From an uncultured Colwellia sp. (lineage in GTDB: Bacteria > Pseudomonadota > Gammaproteobacteria > Enterobacterales > Alteromonadaceae): 64,000 nucleotides of DNA. Positions 58,564-64,000 of this stretch are shown here, piece after piece. Location: assembly GCA_913058395.1 (NCBI GenBank), contig CAJXQI010000007.1, positions 62,001 to 126,000 of the forward strand, read 5' to 3'. The notes beneath the pieces are model-generated. The model was not told where the DNA came from, made no database searches, and worked only from the letters and a program-made list of their open reading frames with translations. Positions within the stretch are counted from its first letter, which is position 1. Each line of letters starts with the position of its first letter. The translations under genes and the position numbers were made by a program.

Positions 58564-59069
58564 ATGTGCCGAATACTTTTTATTATCCTAGCTTACATGT
58601 TTTCCAATAATCTTTTCGCCAATCATAAAATTGCCAAGACTACTGTTGTCGATAACGAATGGCAGGCAAATTTTGAATCAAAAAGCTTGGTGCGTTGGTC
58701 ATACATATTACACCCCCAAGGAATTAGTTTATTACCGCCACCAAACGAGCCTAGCAATACCTCGGCTTATATCGAAATTAAAGGTGATGCAGATTATTTA
58801 TGGCGTGGTCGTGAAGACCTAAATAGAGTAGAACTACAGCATAAACCAGTAAATGCCATTGATGGCAGTATGACTGAAGTGAGCTTAGTTTCTAGTGTGG
58901 ATAACAATGAATTGTGGCAAAGGTCGGACATTAAAGCACAACATTGGTATTCGATTAATTTAAGTATAACTCCCTAGATAATGTGAAATTAGAGGCTAAC
59001 GATGAATCGCAAGGCTATTTTTCATACCAACGCTTATTTCTGAATATGAAAGTATATTTTTCCAATTAG
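58564..59069 (+). pseudogene. Truncated secreted protein, polysaccharide-lyase-like fragment
   Basis: A signal peptide (FIILAYMFSNNLFA) is followed by a fragment with YLWRGREDLNRVELQHKP, which recalls the N-terminal strand region of polysaccharide lyase or concanavalin-like enzymes. The main frame stops at 58977, but the next frame continues with LDNVKLEANDESQGYFSYQR to a stop at 59069, so a frameshift is likely. Even the combined length (~168 residues) lacks an active-site region. It abuts the integron cassette cluster, which may have disrupted it. Confidence 0.5.
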
Positions 59070-59122
59070 ATATATTGCGCCATCAATCCAGTCAAGCAGT
59101 CAGTTTAGTATGTGAGGCCAAT

Positions 59123-59224
59123 AAATAACGCCTCATTAAGAGGCAATAAAATAGCTGGTTAAAATTAGCAAGGCACGAGCAAAAAGCAGCTGTTTTCGGT
59201 CTTGCTTGAGTAACTTGTTATAAA
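59123..59224 (-). other. attC-like site 1
   Basis: On the minus strand it runs from TTATAACAAG (just after the gene stop at 59227) to GGCGTTATTT. The inner arms CAGCTG...(C)CAGCTA and CCTCTTAATGAGG can pair. The core at the far end (GTTATTT) is degenerate, as is common at old array ends. Confidence 0.65.
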
Positions 59225-59226
59225 TA

Positions 59227-59670
59227 CTATCCTCTTAACTGCGATGTTATAGAGTCTTTAACTTCAGTTTCATAATTCCCCACTAAATCTAAGCAAATGT
59301 CTTTTGTACAGTAAGAAACAAATTTAAATTTTTCTCCCTTTTCACTTTCTATAGATAACTCATAAAGTGTATATGATTTAAATTTAGTCTTATTAACATC
59401 AACACTGGCTGAGCCATCATCAAAATCTGCGACTATATCCATGTCATTTAATCGAAAATCCAAATAGTAACTTCCATTCGTTGAGTTTTTGCAAGAATAG
59501 CCAACAGAAAACTTTTTAGGCTCTGTTTTCAATCGCTGTAATTTAACTTGAGCTTCACAGTCTATCGATAAAGTTAATTTATCTGGGAGTATATTAACAA
59601 CAACACCTTTTTCAGCTACTGCATGAGTGTGAAAAGAAAGAAATAATAATATTATGCTAAGAATTTTCAT
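59227..59670 (-). CDS. Cassette-encoded secreted hypothetical protein
   Basis: 147 residues with a signal peptide (LSIILLFLSFHTHAVA) and four Cys (two close to the C-terminus: YCTKDIC) suited to disulfides. Mostly beta structure. No family recognised, as for most cassette proteins. AAGGATG precedes the start. Its stop lies three bases from attC-like site 1, so it is a complete cassette. Confidence 0.7.
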   Translation of the reverse strand: MKILSIILLFLSFHTHAVAEKGVVVNILPDKLTLSIDCEAQVKLQRLKTEPKKFSVGYSCKNSTNGSYYLDFRLNDMDIVADFDDGSASVDVNKTKFKSYTLYELSIESEKGEKFKFVSYCTKDICLDLVGNYETEVKDSITSQLRG

Positions 59671-59689
59671 TGAACCATCCTTGAATTTA

Positions 59690-59787
59690 TAGTGCCCTGT
59701 TAAGGTGCTGATAATTGTTGGCTAAAATGTGCAGTGAAGCGAAACCGAGCCAACTGTTAGCAATCCCGCTTGAACAGCTTATTAGGC
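59690..59787 (-). other. attC-like site 2
   Basis: Minus-strand reading: CGCCTAATAAGC ... CAAGCGGGATTGC ... AGTTGGCTCGG ... TTAGCCAAC ... AGGGCACTATAA. The central stem GTTGGCT/AGCCAAC is intact; the outer cores carry substitutions (TAATAA for TAACAA, CACTA for GTTA). Confidence 0.65.
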
Positions 59788-59790
59788 GAA

Positions 59791-60318
59791 TTACCCACCG
59801 TACTTTATATTAGCCTCGAACGCTTCAACTTCTAGTGGAGCTTTATCGTATCCATATTTAGCAAGATCAGATAAGTGTTGTAAAGTTACGTCGTTAAAGT
59901 TTGACCTCTCTATTTGCAAGACATGAACGATTTCATGAGCTAACTTTGGTTTATCAAACTCTAAATCTTTTCTAACATATATTGAATAACCAAAAGCCTG
60001 CGCTTCAGTTGTAATATTATCTCCTATAAACCCTACGGCTTCGCCTAACACCTTTAAAGCAAAGTTATCGTGTGGAAAAGGCACTTCATCAACATAAACA
60101 ATTCTAATTTTCTCTGGAGATTTAATACCAATATCTTTTGCTAACATTAGGCCTTCGCTATCTAAAGGAACACCCAATTCAAGCCCTTGTTCCTCGATTT
60201 CATAGCCCCATTCAATATATTGAGGTACTAATATTTTTGACACAATGTCTTTGTGAAAAACCACTACCCCAATTAAGGAAATAATTAATATTACCAATAC
60301 CGATTTTACTACTGCCAT
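59791..60318 (-). CDS. Cassette-encoded HExxH protein, membrane-anchored
   Basis: 175 residues. An N-terminal membrane anchor or signal (VKSVLVILIISLIGVVVF) is followed by a periplasmic domain with the gluzincin-like motif AHEIVHVLQIERS and a downstream Glu-rich helix (APLEVEAFEAN) that could give the third zinc ligand, as in DUF4157-like peptidases. The stop lies three bases before attC-like site 2, and the core GTTAGGC is 23 bases upstream of the start: a typical cassette. Substrate unknown. Confidence 0.75.
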   Translation of the reverse strand: MAVVKSVLVILIISLIGVVVFHKDIVSKILVPQYIEWGYEIEEQGLELGVPLDSEGLMLAKDIGIKSPEKIRIVYVDEVPFPHDNFALKVLGEAVGFIGDNITTEAQAFGYSIYVRKDLEFDKPKLAHEIVHVLQIERSNFNDVTLQHLSDLAKYGYDKAPLEVEAFEANIKYGG

Positions 60319-60816
60319 GTTTATATTATCTCCATGTTTCGCCTAACAGCTTATTATGTAGACGTCTCAGTAATTCCCGCCCCATAAAATTCATTTAATT
60401 GACATTAATATCACACAATTACAAAGCATTAAAAACTAGAAAAGACTAAATGAAGCACAAAAGACGGAATTAGTAAGAGTTTGCAGTAATACGCAACATT
60501 TAAAGAGATGCTTTTATATTTAATATCAAGAGATTAAATAAATAAAATACTGTTCTCTGGTCTTTACTAAGACTTCTCACTAATATGAATATAAGAGTTA
60601 AAGAAGTACACCCGAACCTTTGAAAAAATCAAAAGTACACCATTAGTACACCTTGCTGTATTGAGGGCTATGTATTTAGCTAAAATCAGTCCAATCAAGC
60701 AATTAGAAGATAAGGCGGCACTAAATAACGCCTTATTAATAGGCGCATAAATGCTTGGCTAAATTTAGCGTCGACGGAGTAGAGGCCAAGCGTTTTGCAC
60801 CATTTTGAGTAACTTG
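60319..60816. other. Non-coding cassette region with repeat copy 2 and attC-like site 3
   Basis: 498 bases without an ORF. It starts with the core GCCTAAC (60341-60347), continues with the ~365-bp repeat, and ends in attC-like site 3. Confidence 0.6.
60341..60711. repeat. Non-coding cassette-like repeat, copy 2
   Basis: Diverged copy of 62272-62632. Shared words include TTATTATGTAGACGTCT, ATTAATATCACACAATT, ACTAAGACTTCTCA and GTACACC. An inner 216-base segment (60361-60576) has terminal inverted repeats GACGTCTCAGTAA / TTACTAAGACTTC (11 of 13 match). GTACACC occurs three times in the outer part. No coding frame conserved between copies. Confidence 0.75.
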
Positions 60817-60822
60817 TTAGCT
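60723..60822 (-). other. attC-like site 3
   Basis: Minus-strand reading AGCTAACAAG ... AACGCTTGGC ... TAGCCAAGCAT ... GGCGTTATTT. The stop codon of the upstream serine hydrolase gene (TAA, 60819-60817) is formed by the AGCTAAC core itself. The end core is degenerate (GTTATTT), as in site 1. Confidence 0.7.
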
Positions 60823-61875
60823 TTTACCATCAACTTCATTATTGAGTAACAATATGATCTCATTACTAATACTGAAGATTTTACTGTCCGATTTGTTATT
60901 GCTCATAATTAGAACAACTTTTTTGTTTACTTTGTCAAAATATAAAACAGAATGAAAGTTGATGTGACTACCATCATGAAAAATTGCAGCAACTTCTTCT
61001 CCTCTGTATTTTAAGCTACCAAAAGCTGATTGCTGCAAAGTAAAACCGTGTGAATTGGTTTCTAATGAGAATGGCTTCGCCATTGACTTTAACGTTATCA
61101 AATCAATCAACTGGTTATTTTCTATCGAAAGCACCCATTTAAACAAATCGTCTACAGTTGTATAAACTGAAGGGCCAGATATCGCCACTGGATAATCATC
61201 TTCTTTTCCGGCGCTATCAAACGCTTTAGCTGTAGGCAATGAGTTCTGAGGAATATTCAAACTATTTTCCGTATGAGTCATTTTTACAGGAGAAAAAACT
61301 GTCTCATAAAGGTATTCATCGAAGGATTTCTTACTAACTTTTTCAATAACTAACGCCAGCAAAAAGTTATTATAATAGCTATAATTATAAGCCTGTCCAG
61401 GTGAGTACTGTAGCTTAGCTATTTTCTTTAGTGATTGAATCGCATCGTCATTTGTAACTCCTACACTCCATGGAAAGTCAGGCAGGCCGCTTGAGTAATT
61501 TAACAAGTGCTTTAACTGAATGCTATCAGACCAAGCTGGCAAATTTTTAATAAAATCTGATATTGGCTGCTCAATTAACAAGTCATGATCTTTAAGAAGA
61601 ATATCAAGAGCTACAGCAGGAAACTCTTTGCTAATAGAACCAATATTAAAGCGGTGTTGTAAGGTTAGTTTTTCAGTTTTGCTGCCATTTGCATACCCAA
61701 ATGCTTTTCGATAGATAACCGAATTATCCTTAGCCACAAGAATAGAACCATTAAACTGTCCATTATTAAAGGCTTCGCTCACAATTCCATCGATGCTTTC
61801 GTTTACAGCATAGCTCTTAAATATAGATAAGCTCACCAAGCCAATGATTAAAATATTTATTTTTTTAAATTTCAT
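60817..61875 (-). CDS. Cassette-encoded serine hydrolase, beta-lactamase/penicillin-binding fold
   Basis: 352 residues. Signal peptide (INILIIGLVSLSIFKSYA), then the class C-like fold: SxxK as SISK in FNIGSISKEFPAVAL, a YxN-type motif in YSYYNNFLLALVIEKV, and late GTLDGS-like HDGSH. Exported. Such proteins are esterases, D-amino-acid peptidases or unknown; no evidence for antibiotic hydrolysis. The gene is unusually long for a cassette and its stop lies in attC-like site 3. Confidence 0.88.
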   Translation of the reverse strand: MKFKKINILIIGLVSLSIFKSYAVNESIDGIVSEAFNNGQFNGSILVAKDNSVIYRKAFGYANGSKTEKLTLQHRFNIGSISKEFPAVALDILLKDHDLLIEQPISDFIKNLPAWSDSIQLKHLLNYSSGLPDFPWSVGVTNDDAIQSLKKIAKLQYSPGQAYNYSYYNNFLLALVIEKVSKKSFDEYLYETVFSPVKMTHTENSLNIPQNSLPTAKAFDSAGKEDDYPVAISGPSVYTTVDDLFKWVLSIENNQLIDLITLKSMAKPFSLETNSHGFTLQQSAFGSLKYRGEEVAAIFHDGSHINFHSVLYFDKVNKKVVLIMSNNKSDSKIFSISNEIILLLNNEVDGKS

Positions 61876-61891
61876 ACAACCTAGAAATAAA

Positions 61892-61992
61892 AGCTAACGC
61901 CCCAATAAGGGGTTGATAATGCTTGGCTAAAATGTGTAGCGAAGCGAAACTGAGCCAAGCTTTAGCAGTCCCGCTTGATTGCCTTGTTAGGT
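61892..61992 (-). other. attC-like site 4 (best preserved)
   Basis: Minus-strand reading: ACCTAACAAGGC ... CAAGCGGGACTGC ... GCTTGGCTCAG ... TTTTAGCCAAGC ... AACCCCTTATTGGGGCGTTAGCT. Both cores (ACCTAAC and GTTAGCT) fit RYYYAAC/GTTRRRY, and the stem GCTTGGC/GCCAAGC is perfect. It sits between the stop of one gene and the start of the next. Confidence 0.8.
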
Positions 61993-61998
61993 ACAAAT

Positions 61999-62253
61999 TT
62001 AACCATCGAGATTATCATTGGAAAAATAGTCTTTTACTTTTAACTTACTATTATTACGAAAATTAACTAATGGGAGTAACTTTTTAATACTAACAATGAG
62101 AAAAAACAACGCAATAGCACCATACACAATCGCTGAATTAGACATGTTATATTGATATTTGCTGCAAAGTTCAATAAAGCAAAATGAACCTTTACGCAAT
62201 GAGAGCACTGAAAATATAAATGCTAACATGACATATAGGAAAGTTAATTTCAT
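61999..62253 (-). CDS. Cassette-encoded small membrane protein
   Basis: 84 residues from ATG 62253, which has AAAGGAAAG seven bases upstream and lies just inside the cassette core GTTAGGT (62278-62272); the frame upstream to 62325 runs through that core into the repeat. Two membrane helices (LTFLYVMLAFIFSVLSL and AIVYGAIALFFLIVSI) flank a loop with two Cys. Function unknown. The stop is six bases before attC-like site 4. Confidence 0.7.
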   Translation of the reverse strand: MKLTFLYVMLAFIFSVLSLRKGSFCFIELCSKYQYNMSNSAIVYGAIALFFLIVSIKKLLPLVNFRNNSKLKVKDYFSNDNLDG

Positions 62254-62720
62254 CGCAACACTTTCCTTTGTACCTAACAGTTTATTATGTAGACGTCTTA
62301 GTAATTTCTGTCTCATAAAACTCATTTAATTTGCATTAATATCACACAATTTCAATACTTTAGAAACTAATAAAAACCAAGTGAGGCCCAAAACGCAGAA
62401 TTAGTGAGAATTCGCAGTAATGCACAACATAAAAATTGATGATTTTGTTTTTAATATCAAAAGATTAAAAGGGGAAGTGCTGTTCTCTCGTTTTTACTAA
62501 GACTTCTCAGTAATGAAAATTAAATAAGTACACCTAAACAGCTTAAAAAGCAAAAAGTACACCATGAGTAAAGCCTGCTGCACTAGGGGACTATATGTTT
62601 AATGAAAACCAGTTCAATCGAGCAGAATCGATATAGCTTGATGACATAATTGTTAGTAATATATCTCCTTACCAATAAGCTTAACTGTAAGGCAAGCTGC
62701 GTGGCGTAAGAGTGATGATG
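62254..62720. other. Non-coding region at the end of the cassette cluster
   Basis: 467 bases: cassette core, repeat copy 1 (62272-62632), then GACATAATTGTTAG (62642-62655), which is an inverted counterpart of the CTAACA..TTATTATGT start of the repeat. An intervening hairpin-like CTTAAC/GTAAGG area precedes the phosphotransferase stop. No attI or integrase start seen. Confidence 0.5.
62272..62632. repeat. Non-coding cassette-like repeat, copy 1
   Basis: Begins with the core ACCTAAC. An inner 215-base segment (62292-62506) is bounded by inverted repeats GACGTCTTAGTAA / TTACTAAGACTTC (12 of 13 match), like a MITE. Two GTACACC words follow. Homologous to 60341-60711 throughout, with scattered substitutions and short indels. 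Confidence 0.75.
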
Positions 62721-63815
62721 TTAAATATTGGCAATAATATCGTCTAATTGCTCTCGTTGTTGGCTGAGCAACTTAAATAATTGCATTTGATTTTTTGCTC
62801 GTTCTAAATTGTGTTCTTGATGTTTGATATGAAAGTAGTTGTCGCCGTCAAGATAGTCGGTTAAAAATCGAACTGCCATCATAAAAGGTATCAACAGTGC
62901 TCCAACGAGTAAACTGCCTTTTTCTATTTCACTTATATGCTTATCTAAGGTTGAAATATAACCCTTGGCAAGCGAACTAAATATGTCGAGTCTAATTGTC
63001 ATTTGATCTAAAGCGCCACTATCTTCTGGCAGGTTCGAGCAACAGGTTCGAACCATATCGCCAAAATCATGCATCAAAAAACCGGGCATACAGGTATCAA
63101 GATCAATCACGGCAATGGCTTGATGAGTATTTGAACTAAACAACAAGTTATTAATTTTAGTGTCGTTGTGAGTAACTTTTACCGGTAAGGTATTGATCAA
63201 ATCAGCCACTTCTTTTATAAAAATTTGCTGCTCAAAGCAATAATCAATTAATGGTTGGCAACGAGATTTTCGCTTTACTTTATCAGTATTAATTGCCTCT
63301 GTGAGCTGTTGTAATCTGTGCGCTAAATGATGAAAGTCGGGAATTATTTCTGATAATGTTTGGGCGGGGAAATCGCTTAATGCTGCGTTAAATTCGGCAA
63401 AAGCATTTGCAACACTTTCTGCTTGCTGAGGTGTCGTTACTGCGTCAACGGAATAACTGCAGGGAATAAACTCTATTGCACGCCAATAACCGCTGTCTAA
63501 CTGCAGTAGGGTATCATCTTTCGTATTTGTCAGTTGACTGATCGTGGCTAACGGATAATTACCTAGCTGTTTTTTCATTATTAAATGTTGATTGATAAGA
63601 TCTGCGTTGCGAGTAACTAACCAAGGTTGTCGAAAAACATGTTCATTAATACGTTGTAATACGAAAGGCTTGTTGCCTGCTTTTACTAAATAAGTGTGAT
63701 TAATTAAGCCATTACCAAGTGATGAAATTGAATAGCCAGGAGAAGACCTTTGAAAATGCGTTAATACAGAATCTAATGTGAGCTGAAGTTCGTCTTCTAT
63801 TATCGTTTTATTCAT
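62721..63815 (-). CDS. Phosphotransferase (APH/NahK-like sugar kinase)
   Basis: 364 residues with the aminoglycoside-phosphotransferase kinase fold. The N-lobe has SLGNGLINHTYLVKAGNKPFVLQRINEHVF, and the C-lobe has the catalytic HNDTKINNLLF and metal-binding IDLDTCMPGFLMHDFGDMVRT. The whole matches N-acetylhexosamine 1-kinase-like proteins. It is followed on the same strand by nothing chromosomal before the cassette cluster, and preceded by a probable sugar nucleotidyltransferase 11 bases upstream, which supports a sugar-phosphate role. Confidence 0.85.
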   Translation of the reverse strand: MNKTIIEDELQLTLDSVLTHFQRSSPGYSISSLGNGLINHTYLVKAGNKPFVLQRINEHVFRQPWLVTRNADLINQHLIMKKQLGNYPLATISQLTNTKDDTLLQLDSGYWRAIEFIPCSYSVDAVTTPQQAESVANAFAEFNAALSDFPAQTLSEIIPDFHHLAHRLQQLTEAINTDKVKRKSRCQPLIDYCFEQQIFIKEVADLINTLPVKVTHNDTKINNLLFSSNTHQAIAVIDLDTCMPGFLMHDFGDMVRTCCSNLPEDSGALDQMTIRLDIFSSLAKGYISTLDKHISEIEKGSLLVGALLIPFMMAVRFLTDYLDGDNYFHIKHQEHNLERAKNQMQLFKLLSQQREQLDDIIANI

Positions 63816-63826
63816 ATATCTGCGCT

Positions 63827-64000
63827 TTAAAATTGCTTGGAAGGTGAAAAAATTCGGTCAATTTGACTATCGACAGATAGAGAGTCTGCTGCATAAGTGA
63901 CTCCAAACCAATTATCCTCGGATTTTAATACATCAACTTTTACTTGTTTTTCCTCAAGTTGATACATGACGATATCGGGTAAATAACATTCAATTTTCTT
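63827..64000 (-). CDS. C-terminus of a probable sugar-phosphate nucleotidyltransferase (5' part outside window)
   Basis: The last 57 codons, read by hand from the right edge: KKIECYLPDIVMYQLEEKQV, then KVDVLKSEDNWFGVTYAADS and a stop at 63827. The WFGVTYxxD pattern before the C-terminus is found in nucleotidyltransferases linked to NahK-like kinases. Only 11 bases separate it from the phosphotransferase start, so the two form an operon. The call rests on this short end and the neighbour. Confidence 0.5.
   Translation of the reverse strand, partial: KKIECYLPDIVMYQLEEKQVKVDVLKSEDNWFGVTYAADSLSVDSQIDRIFSPSKQF

Larger units (their letters stand above)
59123..62657 (-). mobile_element. Integron gene-cassette cluster without integrase (CALIN-like)
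   Basis: Four minus-strand genes, each ending within 0-7 bases of a ~100-base imperfect palindrome of attC type with RYYYAAC/GTTRRRY-like ends, plus two non-coding cassette-like units. On the minus strand the best sites read TAACAA ... CAAGCGGGACTGC ... TTGGC ... GGGGCGTTAG, similar to Vibrio/Alteromonadales superintegron sites. No integrase gene is in the window, and both flanks are ordinary chromosomal genes. Confidence 0.75.

Noticed and set aside
58406-58591. 61-codon plus-strand frame after the DUF4156 lipoprotein
   Set aside because: Its start lies in the loop of a strong terminator hairpin and there is no ribosome binding site or recognisable product.

Overview
The window looks like chromosome from a marine, polysaccharide-degrading gammaproteobacterium of the Alteromonadales, most likely Colwelliaceae (Colwellia/Thalassotalea type). 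The DNA is AT-rich by eye. Supporting signs are a laminarin (beta-1,3-glucan) locus built on a TonB-dependent receptor without SusD, lipoprotein glycosidases starting with Cys-Gly-Gly-Gly tails, PEP-CTERM proteins, a YbiT-type ABC-F protein and a selD-mnmH pair. Genus level is inference. No rRNA, tRNA or CRISPR was seen.

Layout. 1-4.4 kb: MltB-type transglycosylase (partial), a superfamily 2 helicase, YjdM and a periplasmic PQQ sugar dehydrogenase. 4.7-6.3 kb: a two-gene insert with a DUF4238 protein. 6.3-18.2 kb: mostly housekeeping (hemerythrin/PAS protein, EEP-fold hydrolase, SpoU methyltransferase, solute-binding protein, HflX, SelD-MnmH, a PEP-CTERM metalloprotease, YbiT).

18.2-38.9 kb is the centre of the window, a beta-1,3-glucan utilisation locus. 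It has a GH81 lipoprotein, a GH16 lipoprotein with four tandem accessory modules, a TonB-dependent receptor, a sugar MFS transporter and a GH3 beta-glucosidase lipoprotein. A LytS/LytTR two-component system sits directly before GH16, and a porin, small binding protein and chemoreceptor lie between GH81 and the regulators. The inferred flow is: outer-membrane GH16/GH81 cut laminarin, the receptor imports oligosaccharides, GH3 releases glucose, and the MFS protein carries it across the inner membrane. One accessory module type appears in all three glycosidases.

39-50.2 kb: an enoyl-CoA hydratase/NTF2/SDR operon, LysR regulator, TauD-type dioxygenase, a decayed ECF sigma/anti-sigma locus beside a 7-bp tandem repeat, MtfA-type peptidase, and a periplasmic KatG divergent from OxyR followed by a 51-residue protein. 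50.4-58.4 kb: a giant FG-GAP lipoprotein, an AraC-HTH/HDOD fusion, a PEP-CTERM protein, a MATE exporter and a DUF4156 lipoprotein.

59.1-62.7 kb is a run of integron gene cassettes on the minus strand: four attC-like sites, four cassette genes and two copies of a non-coding ~365-bp cassette-like repeat with short inverted repeats. No integrase is visible, so it is a candidate attC cluster lacking integrase. The window closes with a sugar kinase-like phosphotransferase and the end of a probable nucleotidyltransferase.
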